From assembly GCA_031413815.1 (NCBI GenBank), contig JANOFU010000071.1, positions 41,983 to 105,982 on the forward strand: a stretch of DNA of 64,000 bases, written 5' to 3'. The notes under the pieces are model-generated. The model saw only the letters and a program-made list of their open reading frames with translations, had not been told where the DNA came from and did not search any database. The stretch is from JAGVSR01 sp031413815 (GTDB taxonomy: Bacteria > Pseudomonadota > Alphaproteobacteria > Rhizobiales > Hyphomicrobiaceae). Position 1 is the first letter of the stretch, and each line of letters begins with the position of its first letter. Both the position numbers and the translations under genes were made by a program. Below are positions 25,929 through 33,750 of the stretch, piece after piece.

Positions 25929-26132
25929 CGTAGTCCTTGCGGTTGGCAGAACGCAGACGGGGAAAAAATTGCTGTGCGCCACACTCAAGGCGAATCAAAA
26001 AGCGGCGCACACCTTGCACTGTGCCGAAAGCGGGCCCGTCAGGCTAGTGTCACAAAACCACGTACACACAGCCGCAATTGGAGTACTCACCGGCGAAATA
26101 AGCCGAAAAGATTGGCGTTCCGCGCGTCAGCG

Positions 26133-26786
26133 TTATTGCGTCGCCTCGCCGCCCCAGAGCTGGCGCAGCCGTGAGTCGCGGCCACAGCCAGAGCGGTAGT
26201 ACTTGTACTTCAGTGGGTTCGTGTTGTAGTAATTCTGATGATAATCCTCAGCTGCAGTGAATTCTGAAGCCGGAACAATCTGAACAGCGATCGGTTTGCC
26301 GAAGCGGCCACTTTTGTCGAGCGCTGCCTTACTGTCTGCTGCCAGTTTGGACTGTTCCGGTGTCGCGGCAAAGATCGCCGGGCGGTACTGGTCGCCGCGA
26401 TCGCAGAACTGCCCGCCGCCATCAACGAGATCCACGTTGCGCCAATAGTGGTCGAGCAGTTTGGTGTAGCTGACTTTGGACGGATCGAATTTTACGAGCA
26501 GCGCTTCGGTGTGCCCGGTGGTGCCGCTGCCGACTGCTTCGTACGTCGGGTTCTTGGTCTTGCCGCCCGTGTATCCCGAGATGGTTTCGACGACGCCATC
26601 GACCTTGTCGAAGTCGCTCTCCGTGCACCAGAAACATCCGGATGCAAAGATCGCGGTGTCGAGCTTGTCCGTTGCGACCGCCGGAGCGGCAGGCTTTGCG
26701 GACTCGGGTTCAGCCGTGGCCAGTCCCGCGCCAAGCAGGGCGAGGCCAGCCAGCATTAGAGCGGCGTGAAACATCGGGCGTGTCAT
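26133..26786 (-). CDS. msrA: Exported peptide-methionine (S)-S-oxide reductase
   Basis: 217 aa from ATG 26786, which gives a signal peptide (MTRPMFHAALMLAGLALLGA, cut near ATAEP). Catalytic motif ASGCFWCTE at about residues 48-56, then GYTGGKTKNPTYEAV, GHTEALLVKFDP, GGGQFCDRGDQYRP and the C-terminal YHQNYY. It reduces S-epimer methionine sulfoxide in proteins, here in the periplasm. Two further Cys (GQFCD, SGCGR) may act as resolving residues. It lies 22 nt downstream of the msrB gene, so they form one operon for envelope protein repair. Confidence 0.94.
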   Translation of the reverse strand: MTRPMFHAALMLAGLALLGAGLATAEPESAKPAAPAVATDKLDTAIFASGCFWCTESDFDKVDGVVETISGYTGGKTKNPTYEAVGSGTTGHTEALLVKFDPSKVSYTKLLDHYWRNVDLVDGGGQFCDRGDQYRPAIFAATPEQSKLAADSKAALDKSGRFGKPIAVQIVPASEFTAAEDYHQNYYNTNPLKYKYYRSGCGRDSRLRQLWGGEATQ

Positions 26787-26808
26787 GGTGCGTTGCACTC
26801 GGTTAGGT

Positions 26809-27303
26809 TCAGCTTCCAGACTTCGGCACAAACTTCATCGCGACGCCGTTCATGCAGTAGCGCTTGCCGGTAGGCTGCGGGCCGTCATCGAACACGTGAC
26901 CCAAGTGCCCGCCGCAGCGTTTGCAATGCACTTCCGTGCGCGGGTAAATGAGTTTGTAGTCGGTTGAGGTGCCGACGCCCTCGTTGAGGGGTTGGAAAAA
27001 ACTCGGCCAACCGGTGCCGCTGTCGAACTTTGTGTCCGAGGCAAACAGTGCCTGGTCGCAGGCTGCGCAATGATACATGCCTGCGTCATAGATCTTGTCG
27101 AGCGGGCTTGTGCCGGCGCGTTCGGTGCCGTGCTGGCGAAGAACGTAGTACTGATCCTTGGTCAGAACCTTCTTCCACTCGTCATCTGTTTTGGTCACGG
27201 CGAAGACCTCCTTTTTGTCCGCAGCACCGGTCGTCTGGCTGAGGCCTGCAATCGAACATGCCAAGCCAAGACCGGCAAAGGCAAACTGGCGGCGCGTATA
27301 CAT
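26809..27303 (-). CDS. msrB: Tat-exported peptide-methionine (R)-S-oxide reductase
   Basis: 164 aa from ATG 27303. The N-terminus MYTRRQFAFAGLGLACSIAG is a twin-arginine signal. Zinc-binding CxxC pairs are present (CAAC and CKRC), as are GTGWPSFFQPLN, HCKRCGGHLGHVFDDGP and the catalytic Cys in RYCMNGVAM. It reduces R-epimer methionine sulfoxide, complementing MsrA. Tat export suggests it folds, with its zinc, before crossing the membrane, while the neighbouring MsrA carries a Sec-type signal. Confidence 0.94.
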   Translation of the reverse strand: MYTRRQFAFAGLGLACSIAGLSQTTGAADKKEVFAVTKTDDEWKKVLTKDQYYVLRQHGTERAGTSPLDKIYDAGMYHCAACDQALFASDTKFDSGTGWPSFFQPLNEGVGTSTDYKLIYPRTEVHCKRCGGHLGHVFDDGPQPTGKRYCMNGVAMKFVPKSGS

Positions 27304-27441
27304 CAATCGGCTCCGGTTCAGAATGGGCGCTGCGGCTGGGAGGCCGCAGGCATCAGATGTCATGCCTTATCTACGCAGGGAAAGTGGGTAAGGTTTCGTC
27401 CAAACCAACCCGCAGCGCCCGAAATTGATCCCGGAAAGCGG

Positions 27442-28155
27442 TTAGTTTTGAATCGGGACGGGTTTTTCGAGCCGGATGGCGCCGGTCGTGACGCTGCAGC
27501 GATAGGCGTAAGCCTCGACGCCCCGGGTGAGGGCTCTTATGAGGGCGGCGGCATACTTGGGGTCGATGTCGGCTGCAGGGGCCCAGGATTTCGCGTCCTC
27601 GCGTTGGATCACGTACAGCATTACTGCGCGGTGGCCGGCCTGGACCATGTTGGCAAGCTCTTCGAGGTGCTTCACACCGCGCTCGGTGACGCTGTCTGGG
27701 AATTCGGCGAGGCCGGGTGTGCGCAAAAGGTGCGTGTTCTTGATCTCGACGTAGGCGAGGCCCTTTTTCGGATCGTCGAGTAAAATATCGATGCGGCTCG
27801 ACTGGCCGTACTTCACTTCGCGCTTGAGGGTCGCATATCCGGTGAGTTCGGGGATGCGGCTGGATCCGATGGCCTCGGAAACGATCTTGTTGGGGTGGCC
27901 GGTGTTGATGCCGACGAGAGTTAGTTTTTTGCCGCCTTCAAGTTCGGTCAGTTCCCAGGTGTGGCGGTACTTGCGCGCTGCGCTGCCGGTTTCCGAAAGC
28001 CAGACGGCCACGCCGGGATCGCACAGGCCCTTCATGGAACCGGTATTGGGGCACGTGGCGGTGATGGTGTCACCTGTGTCGAGCGCGACGTCGGCGAGAA
28101 AGCGCTTGTAGCGTTTGATCAGGCGGCCGCGGATGAGGGGGGATGGGAAGTTCAT
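27442..28155 (-). CDS. sfsA: SfsA family DNA/RNA nuclease
   Basis: 237 aa. Full-length family pattern: LIRGRLIKRYKRFLADV, ITATCPNTGSMKGL, GINTGHPNKIV, SSRIDILL, YVEIKNTHLL, FPDSVTERGVKHLEEL and AVMLYVIQRED. SfsA has an OB-like N-terminal part and a PD-(D/E)XK-type nuclease core (D in RIDILL, E-x-K in VEIKN). The old name, sugar fermentation stimulation, comes from overexpression in E. coli. The physiological role is uncertain. Confidence 0.93.
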   Translation of the reverse strand: MNFPSPLIRGRLIKRYKRFLADVALDTGDTITATCPNTGSMKGLCDPGVAVWLSETGSAARKYRHTWELTELEGGKKLTLVGINTGHPNKIVSEAIGSSRIPELTGYATLKREVKYGQSSRIDILLDDPKKGLAYVEIKNTHLLRTPGLAEFPDSVTERGVKHLEELANMVQAGHRAVMLYVIQREDAKSWAPAADIDPKYAAALIRALTRGVEAYAYRCSVTTGAIRLEKPVPIQN

Positions 28156-28159
28156 CGCA

Positions 28160-28549
28160 CTACTCTGCTAGAGCGGCTAGCCGGTGGCAAGCGAGAGCCC
28201 GGTCCGCGGTCACCAGCCGAAGCCCTTCCACTTCGCATTGAGCAAGTAACAGCCGGTCAAAGGGATCGCGGGTTTTGGGCTCCGGTTCCACAAACGCGAG
28301 AACGTGGCGCTCGTTGATGAGCAGCAGAACTGCGCCAAGGTCTCTTACAATATCAGGCAGTGTCAAAAGGTCGGGTGCGAGTTCGAGTTTTCCAATCCGG
28401 GTCTTGATCGCTATCTCCCACAGACATGCTACACTGACAAAAAGTTCTGCATCTCCTTGTTCGAGTTGACGTTTCGTTTTGGGCTCCAAATGGCCTTCTG
28501 ACCCAGATATCAGACCGAGGAAGATATGAGTATCGAGGAGCAGTCTCAT
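28160..28549 (-). CDS. vapC: PIN-domain toxin (VapC family)
   Basis: 129 aa. PIN acidic residues are visible: LLLDTHIFLGL (first Asp), CLWEIAIKTRIGKLEL (Glu), TRDPFDRLLLAQ (Asp pair) and LVTADRAL (last Asp). These residues hold Mg2+ for RNA cleavage. This is the common chromosomal subtype with the WEIAIK motif. The gene overlaps the antitoxin gene by 4 nt (ATGA), with the antitoxin encoded first. Confidence 0.9.
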   Translation of the reverse strand: MRLLLDTHIFLGLISGSEGHLEPKTKRQLEQGDAELFVSVACLWEIAIKTRIGKLELAPDLLTLPDIVRDLGAVLLLINERHVLAFVEPEPKTRDPFDRLLLAQCEVEGLRLVTADRALACHRLAALAE

Positions 28550-28830
28550 TTCGGCTTGCGCCTGCGCGCTGGCGGCAGCGGCCGCAATAGAAAGTCTTCG
28601 GGCAATGGATCATCAAAATCATCAGCAATATAATTGATGATCTTCTTCAGCCCGTGCTTCTTTTTGAATTCCTCGATCGCTTCCAAGCGCAAGCCGGTCT
28701 TTCGCTTATGGGGCACCAAATCGAGCACCGGCTGCCCGTTGCGCGTGATGACGATCATCTCACCAGCTTCGACCCTGCGGGCCAGCTCGTTGAGGCGGTT
28801 CTTGGCTTCTTTGATCGAGATCGTGGTCAT
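28546..28830 (-). CDS. vapB: Phd/VapB-type antitoxin
   Basis: 94 aa. The start MTTISIKEAKNRLNELARRV and ITRNGQPVLDLVPHK are the Phd/YefM DNA-binding fold that represses its own operon. The C-terminal half (FKKKHGLKKI, IADDFDDPLPEDFL) is the toxin-binding tail; the PLPEDFLL ending is typical of antitoxins paired with this VapC subtype. The operon is divergent from nothing and lies 32 nt beyond the C1-cluster gene at 28862. Confidence 0.9.
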   Translation of the reverse strand: MTTISIKEAKNRLNELARRVEAGEMIVITRNGQPVLDLVPHKRKTGLRLEAIEEFKKKHGLKKIINYIADDFDDPLPEDFLLRPLPPARRRKPK

Positions 28831-28861
28831 TAGCCGAAGGTAGCTACAAGTAGCTACTGTG

Positions 28862-29905
28862 TCAAGTTTTTGGAATCCCCATACATTCTAGCAACAGTGC
28901 AACGGCGACGGCAGGGGCACAGTCGGACGTCATACCGGCCCCCACTCCGGCTTGGGGAGCAAGTCTGTTGAAGAGATGAACCTCTCGTCTGCCTAGCGAG
29001 AGTACGAGGTGCTGGATGTCGGCTTTTCCAATCCCAGCGGTGATGACAGGATGATCGGGCGAAAGGTTGGCGCTCGAGAGGACCTGCAGCATTCCATCTA
29101 TGATCGAACGCCACTGTTCCTGACGGATGAATTCAGCAACGAGCTTCCAGTCCTCTAAGGTTCCATCACTCGGGCCCCACCCCAACATGCGCGCGAGACG
29201 GGTCGTACTTTCTTCGACCGACTTTCCTTTGCCATCCGCCGTTGTGTGGAGATCGGCGTCATCGGGCAAAGAACCGATCACCCTGCGCACATCCGCCATG
29301 GTTGCGAGATGCTCGCGTGCGAGAGACACCCACTGCCCCTTAAAAGGAGCACGATTGGTGACGCCCATGACCGCGGTGCGGGTGTATCCTGTGTAGACGA
29401 GCTCGCCGGTCGTCTGGCGTTCGGCATCGGTGTGACCGCGCGGGGCTGGCTTGCCGTCGACAATCGGAATGATGTCGGTGGTGGTTGAGCCGAAGTCGAT
29501 CAGCAGTGCGTTGGGGTGATGGCGCGCAATCCATGTGGCGGTGGCGAGAAAGTTGGTCGAGCCAGTGTCGATGTGGTGTTGTTTTGCTTCGGCGGCGGAG
29601 CCGAAGCCACGGCGGCCCATCCAGAACTGCGTCTCCGCGCCGAATTCCCGCACGCAGAGATCAACCAAGGTCTCAACGCCAGCCTTGCGGTTGGGAAAGA
29701 GATCCGACAGTTCGCCGGTCATCGTCACGGCAAAGCGGTCCGCGCGCGACAGCAGTGGTGCAGCCTTCTTGAATGCCGTATCAAGCTTGTCCAGGCCCAT
29801 CCACAGCCGGCAACGGACCTGCTCGACGGCAATGGTGCGACCGTGTTCCACCAGCGCCACCTTGAGGTGCGCTCCACCTACGTCGAGGCCTGCGGTGATG
29901 GTCAC
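28862..29905 (-). CDS. H4MPT-linked C1 pathway protein, hydantoinase-like (MfnF/TIGR03123 type)
   Basis: 347 aa from GTG 29905, preceded by AAGGGAG; an earlier in-frame start has none. It has an actin/ASKHA-like fold: ITAGLDVGGAHLKVALVE at the start and LLIDFGSTTTDIIPI near 165, with TMTGELSDLFPNR in between. It matches the family defined next to H4MPT genes in methylotrophs and methanogens. The methanogen member, MfnF, joins the furan and tyramine-glutamate parts of methanofuran. By analogy it would make the methylofuran cofactor of the formyltransferase/hydrolase complex; this is inference. It is divergent from the HisA-like gene, 57 bp apart. Confidence 0.85.
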   Translation of the reverse strand: MTITAGLDVGGAHLKVALVEHGRTIAVEQVRCRLWMGLDKLDTAFKKAAPLLSRADRFAVTMTGELSDLFPNRKAGVETLVDLCVREFGAETQFWMGRRGFGSAAEAKQHHIDTGSTNFLATATWIARHHPNALLIDFGSTTTDIIPIVDGKPAPRGHTDAERQTTGELVYTGYTRTAVMGVTNRAPFKGQWVSLAREHLATMADVRRVIGSLPDDADLHTTADGKGKSVEESTTRLARMLGWGPSDGTLEDWKLVAEFIRQEQWRSIIDGMLQVLSSANLSPDHPVITAGIGKADIQHLVLSLGRREVHLFNRLAPQAGVGAGMTSDCAPAVAVALLLECMGIPKT

Positions 29906-29962
29906 GTCCGTCTCCCTTACATCTGCTCCTGTGATACACCACGCCCGCAGAGAGGGAAGCCC

Positions 29963-30823
29963 ATGGAGATCATTCCGGTAATCGATATTCGGCACGGTTT
30001 GGCCGTCCGTGCGGTTGCGGGCGACCGGGCGAATTACAGGCCATTAGAAACGCCTTTGGCGCCGGGAACGTCTGATCCGGTAGAGGTCACACGCAGGTAT
30101 CTTGCGCTCTATCCGTTCAAGACGCTGTACGTTGCCGATCTCGATGGCATTGAGGGACGGGGGACGGACACGGCTTTGATCGGTCAGATCGCGGAGGCGT
30201 GGAGCGGTGAGACGTGGCTTGATGCGGGTGATCCCCACTTTGCCCTCAATGCGGACGGTTGTCTGGGTCCCGGCCTTCGCCGGGATGACGGTCTTGGGGG
30301 GAGCAGGGCCGGTGCGGTAGATCCCGTGCGTTGGCGAGCGGTGTTGGGAAGTGAGAGTATTCGCCAACAATCGCCCCTATCTGTGAAGCAATTGCTGAGC
30401 CTCGAAGCGCGCCCCGTTGTCTCACAGCGCCGTCATCCCGGCGAAGGCCGGGCTCCCGGCAAGTCTCATGACCGAAGGATCGAGCACGTGTCCAGACAGC
30501 GTGGTGTCTTATCTCTCGACTTCCGCGGCGACGCGTTCATCGGTCCTCCGGAGCTGTTGGCTTCGCCGGACATGTGGCCGGACGATGTGATCGTCATGAC
30601 GCTTGGCCGGGTCGGGCTTGGTCAGGGGCCGGATCTCGCGCGCGTGCGCCGGATCGTTGATGCGGCGGGGCCGCAGCGGCGCGTGTTCGCCGCGGGTGGT
30701 GTGCGCCATCGGGACGATGTGGCAGCGCTGATTGATGCGGGGGCAGCCGGCGCCTTGGTGGCGACCGCGTTGCATTCCGGCAAAATAAAAGCCGGCGACC
30801 TCGAGGAGATCGCCGGTTGGTAG
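29963..30823 (+). CDS. HisA/HisF-like TIM-barrel protein of C1 clusters (TIGR00734-like), with two repeat-derived insertions
   Basis: 286 aa from ATG 29963 (AGGGAAG 5 nt upstream). Barrel motifs: MEIIPVIDIRHGLAVRAVAG, LYVADLDGIEG (about 61), ETWLDAGD (about 85), RAVLGSESI, VLSLDFRGDAF, DVIVMTLGRVG, RVFAAGGVRHRDDV and GAAGALVATALHSG. These are HisA/HisF hallmarks, and the HisA-like protein of methanogen and methylotroph C1 clusters fits best. Relatives are about 230-245 aa. The excess corresponds to two GTCATCCCGG palindromes translated in frame (about residues 100-110 and 156-166) plus flanking filler. The reaction is unknown; a role in methylofuran or H4MPT synthesis is inferred from context. 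Confidence 0.82.
   Translation: MEIIPVIDIRHGLAVRAVAGDRANYRPLETPLAPGTSDPVEVTRRYLALYPFKTLYVADLDGIEGRGTDTALIGQIAEAWSGETWLDAGDPHFALNADGCLGPGLRRDDGLGGSRAGAVDPVRWRAVLGSESIRQQSPLSVKQLLSLEARPVVSQRRHPGEGRAPGKSHDRRIEHVSRQRGVLSLDFRGDAFIGPPELLASPDMWPDDVIVMTLGRVGLGQGPDLARVRRIVDAAGPQRRVFAAGGVRHRDDVAALIDAGAAGALVATALHSGKIKAGDLEEIAGW
30262..30291. repeat. Palindromic repeat copy 1 inside the HisA-like gene
   Basis: TCTGGGTCCCGGCC followed by TTCGCCGGGATGACGG. It is translated as C-L-G-P-G-L-R-R-D-D-G. It is the exact reverse complement of the other copy (30430-30460) over CCGTCATCCCGGCGAAGG and beyond (23 nt). It lies in the loop after the strand ending LDAGD, a place where an insertion would be tolerated. 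Confidence 0.85.
30430..30460. repeat. Palindromic repeat copy 2 inside the HisA-like gene, inverted
   Basis: CCGTCATCCCGGCGAAGG followed by CCGGGCTCCCGGC. It is translated as R-H-P-G-E-G-R-A-P-G. It is inverted relative to copy 1, 138 nt away, so the mRNA could fold the intervening segment into a long stem-loop. It precedes the strand VLSLDFRG. Confidence 0.85.
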
Positions 30824-30959
30824 GTGGTCTAAACGGTTCGTGTCAGATAGCGGAACAGACTTAACTATTCCAACGGCCCGACAACGTGCGTCCCAGCCGC
30901 TGCAGCAGACCCGCCTTCATGGGCGGCTTGTTCGTGTCCTGCTGCGGACTGTTTCCCGT

Positions 30960-31472
30960 TCAGGTCTTGGCGCCGAAGGGGTGCGAAACCGAGTTGCGCT
31001 GGGCGGTGGCTTCAGCAGCCGTCGGCTTGCCAGCGACGGCGCGGGCAATCGATTCTTTCACAGCCCGGTAGTTGAAGTCCTGGATCTTGGCATCGTCTGC
31101 CGCTTCCCAGTGAATGAACACGCCGACGCAGATGTAGACGTCGTCAGCTTCGTTCGCTGGGATGATGCCTTCAGCGACGGCGTCCTGAACGGCCTTGGCA
31201 ACGCCATACTGTGCTGGGCCAAACATCTGAACGGCCTGACGGGCGTCCTTGATGGTGACCTTGTTGAACATCACTGTGTTGGGCTTGCACTGCATGTTCG
31301 GTGCGATGACAGCGAGGAGCGACGTGAAGCCGTCCTTGTTGTTCGTCAACGAGTTGCAGAATGCCGTTTCGACGGCGCTGCCACGGGGTCCGATGAGCAG
31401 GTCGATGTGTGCAACTTCGTTGCCATCGCCGACGAGCGACTCGCCTACCATTACGCGATTAATTTTGGCCAT
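30960..31472 (-). CDS. fae: Formaldehyde-activating enzyme
   Basis: 170 aa from ATG 31472 (GGGAGG upstream). Fae condenses formaldehyde with H4MPT to methylene-H4MPT in the cytoplasm and is a marker of methylotrophy. Family sequence is clear throughout: MAKINRVMVGESLVGDGNEV, AHIDLLIGPRG, FCNSLTNNKDGFTSLL, PNTVMFNKVTIKDARQAVQMF, FGPAQYGVAKAVQDAVAEG and the DVYICVGVFIHWEA segment. The His in VAHIDL is the residue proposed for catalysis. It is the last gene of the minus-strand C1 cluster, set off by a 322-bp gap that probably gives it its own strong promoter. Confidence 0.97.
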   Translation of the reverse strand: MAKINRVMVGESLVGDGNEVAHIDLLIGPRGSAVETAFCNSLTNNKDGFTSLLAVIAPNMQCKPNTVMFNKVTIKDARQAVQMFGPAQYGVAKAVQDAVAEGIIPANEADDVYICVGVFIHWEAADDAKIQDFNYRAVKESIARAVAGKPTAAEATAQRNSVSHPFGAKT

Positions 31473-31794
31473 TAGCGGGGTTCCTCCCAGTTCTCTAACA
31501 TAATAACGGCCAGCACACCCCAAGAGCTCTTGGGAAGGGCTGACCACGCTCGTCCTTCAGCTATCTCAGCTGGCAGCGTACGATGACTGGTGTCACCGGA
31601 CCGGTTGTCCAGATAGCGGCGCGTCTTGAGCACCGCGCCTAGATAGACCCAAGGAGGCAGCTTCGACAAGGGGCGATCCGCCTTTGGTCGAAAGGCATTT
31701 TGGGTTTTCAAAACGACTTGAAGGGGTTGGTATACGACCCACCCGCGCTATACAGCCGCATGCGGGGTCTGGGCCGGGGAACGGCACCGATGGC
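31473..31794. other. Leader/promoter region of fae
   Basis: These 322 bp lie between the CitG-like gene end and the fae start on the minus strand. No reading frame or family repeat was seen. Fae is usually very abundant, so a strong promoter is expected here, but no clear -35/-10 pair was identified by eye. Confidence 0.4.
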
Positions 31795-32676
31795 TCACCG
31801 ATTGTCCGGCCACTCCCGGTGGAGGGTCGCGGCAAAGATGGCCGCCGCAATAATGTCAGCGAGTGAACCAGGATTGAGCCCATCGTCCTTGAGCTCTTTG
31901 TCGAAGCGCAGCAAGGAAGTTAGCGCGTCAGGCGGGTAGGGCGACTGTGCCAATGCGCGCTCGTAGGTTTGACAAAACTCCGCTGCCCGGCGGCAAACAG
32001 CATCCGCGCGCGCTGGTCCATACTTTCGAGCGATGTGGGTGTCAGGGATACGCTGCAGCATATCGAGGAACGCCTCGGTCACTGCTTCTTCCCGGGGGCG
32101 GCGTGTGCTCGTGTCTGCGATGGCCGCGGCGGTTTGGAATACCAGACTGAAATCGGTAACATACTGTTGAGCAATGAGATCGCGATCGGCAGCGGCCTGC
32201 ATCGCTTGGCGGAGGGTCAAACCGGGGTCGGGAGCTTGGCGCACGTCATGCTTGGCCGCGTCCCCCAGTCCACCGGGATTGGCGCGGGCGATGGCGGCGT
32301 AGGCTTCGCGCGCGTCATCGCTGTCGAGCGTGGCAAGCACAGAGGCGAGACGCACCTGCAGCGTGTCACCGGCGGGTGTTGTGGTGCCTGCCGCAACCGC
32401 CAACGGCGCACACAACAAGAGAATTCCGAGATTTGTGTTGCAGCCGACGGCCTTAAACGTGGCATCGACCGCTCGGTGGACGCGCGCGCCGGCCTTGAGC
32501 TTCGGGTCTGCAATAACCGGCGCGGACACGTCCGCGCTGATCTCAAAGTCGCGAACTTGCATGCCATGCCCATCAGCATACACGTGAACATTGCCAGGTT
32601 TCAGAGATCGCACTTCGAGACGGCAGACGTCGAGATAAGCTGCTTCAATCACCGCCCGTGTCAGCGGTGCCGTCAT
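31795..32676 (-). CDS. CitG/MdcB-like triphosphoribosyl-dephospho-CoA synthase family protein of the C1 cluster
   Basis: 293 aa. The start LTRAVIEAAYLDVCRLEVRS, SLKPGNVHVYADGHGM, NTNLGILLLCAPLA and ARANPGGLGDAAKHDV are signatures of the CitG-like family, which transfers a phosphoribosyl unit from ATP to dephospho-CoA for citrate lyase. No citrate or malonate lyase gene is near. Members in H4MPT clusters of methylotrophs are thought to act in cofactor synthesis instead. Its ATG overlaps the stop of the RimK-like gene (ATGA), so the two are coupled. Confidence 0.88.
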   Translation of the reverse strand: MTAPLTRAVIEAAYLDVCRLEVRSLKPGNVHVYADGHGMQVRDFEISADVSAPVIADPKLKAGARVHRAVDATFKAVGCNTNLGILLLCAPLAVAAGTTTPAGDTLQVRLASVLATLDSDDAREAYAAIARANPGGLGDAAKHDVRQAPDPGLTLRQAMQAAADRDLIAQQYVTDFSLVFQTAAAIADTSTRRPREEAVTEAFLDMLQRIPDTHIARKYGPARADAVCRRAAEFCQTYERALAQSPYPPDALTSLLRFDKELKDDGLNPGSLADIIAAAIFAATLHREWPDNR

Positions 32677-33617
32677 CGGGTTGCGGTCTCATGGAGTACG
32701 GCCAGGAAGTCCTCAGCGAGCGTCCAGGCAATGTTGACGTCGGTGACGCTCTGCAAGCCTTTCCAGGCCGGATTTGAATTAATCTCCAGAACCATTAGAC
32801 GGCCGCTCTGATCGCTGATGAGATCGACGCCCGCATAGTCCGCGCCAATGGCGTGCGTTGCGGCCAGCGCCAGTTCTGCCATTTCGCCGCCCGCATCGAC
32901 GGAAACGGGCTCAGCCCCTTGATGCACGTTGGTGATCCAGGTTTGGCCGACGCGCGCCATGGCCGCGAGCACCCGGCCGCGCGAGACAAAGACGCGCCAG
33001 TCTTCGAAGCGCGTGTCACTGGGCTCGCGCAGATATCGCTGCAGGTAGTAGACATTGCCAACGGCTTCGGGCAGCGGCAGATCGGCGGCGGTCTCAACGC
33101 GCGCAACGCCGTTGCCCTGGCTGCCGAACAACGGCTTCGACACGAGCGACGGTCCCATGTCTTGGGAATATTTGCGGGCGGCCTCGATGCCCTCCGCGAC
33201 CCGCGTCGTAGGTACGGGAAGCCCGGCTTTCTGGAACAGGAACGTGGCGGTCGATTTGTCGACACAGCGTTCGATGGCGCGGGCGTCATTCCAAACGCGC
33301 ACTCCGCTATCGCGCAGGGCGTGGAGAATGCCCAGCCGCAGCGTGATTTGTTCGAGGGTGCCGGTTGAGATCGAACGCACAAAGGCGCCGTCCGGCAGAT
33401 GTCCGTTGAAGCCCGGAATGTCGAGGCCAGACGGCGTGCGCGTGTCGAAGGCGCAGGCTTTGAGCGTGGTCGTGACGACGATGGCGCCGCGGGCTTCAAA
33501 CGCCTTCGCCAGCCGGCGTGCGTGCCAATCCCCGCCGCCATCTTCGACGAACAGGGCAATGCGGGGGGCGTTTTGCGCGCCGGGCGTTGCGCCGATTGTG
33601 ATGTTTGGGTTTGTCAT
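32673..33617 (-). CDS. RimK-like ATP-grasp ligase of the C1 cluster (MptN-like)
   Basis: 314 aa from ATG 33617 with GGGGGAA upstream. ATP-grasp core: CVDKSTATFLFQKAGLPVP, PSLVSKPLFGSQGNGVARV, YYLQRYLREP, RVFVSRGRVLAAMARVG and the metal site LMVLEINSNPAWKGLQ. RimK/MptN enzymes add glutamate residues to cofactors or proteins. In this cluster a role in adding glutamate to an H4MPT or methylofuran side chain is plausible but not shown. It is separated from mch by the palindromic element 33625-33740. Confidence 0.86.
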   Translation of the reverse strand: MTNPNITIGATPGAQNAPRIALFVEDGGGDWHARRLAKAFEARGAIVVTTTLKACAFDTRTPSGLDIPGFNGHLPDGAFVRSISTGTLEQITLRLGILHALRDSGVRVWNDARAIERCVDKSTATFLFQKAGLPVPTTRVAEGIEAARKYSQDMGPSLVSKPLFGSQGNGVARVETAADLPLPEAVGNVYYLQRYLREPSDTRFEDWRVFVSRGRVLAAMARVGQTWITNVHQGAEPVSVDAGGEMAELALAATHAIGADYAGVDLISDQSGRLMVLEINSNPAWKGLQSVTDVNIAWTLAEDFLAVLHETATR

Positions 33618-33624
33618 CGATGTT

Positions 33625-33740
33625 CCCCCTCGCCCCATCGTCTTCGATGGGGAGAGGGTCGGGGTGAGGGGCAGCTGCTGGCTCCGATGCGGAGGCTACC
33701 CCTCACCCTAACCCTCTCCCCGTGACGACGGGGAGAGGGG
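33625..33740. repeat. Mosaic palindromic element between mch and the RimK-like gene
   Basis: It has the same three-part structure as the copy in uvrB: CCCTCGCCCC/GGGGAGAGGG, GGTGAGGGGCAGC/GGCTACCCCTCACC (imperfect) and CCCTCTCCCCGT/ACGGGGAGAGGG. It fills the whole intergenic space, starting 10 nt after the mch stop and ending near the ribosome site of the next gene. In the mRNA it would form a set of stable hairpins inside the operon and could change the relative amount of the two products. Confidence 0.9.
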
Positions 33741-33750
33741 ATGGTTCCCT

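Noticed and set aside
30840..31475. Plus-strand frame opposite fae
   Set aside because: It lies over the certain fae gene and begins in non-coding sequence; no independent support.
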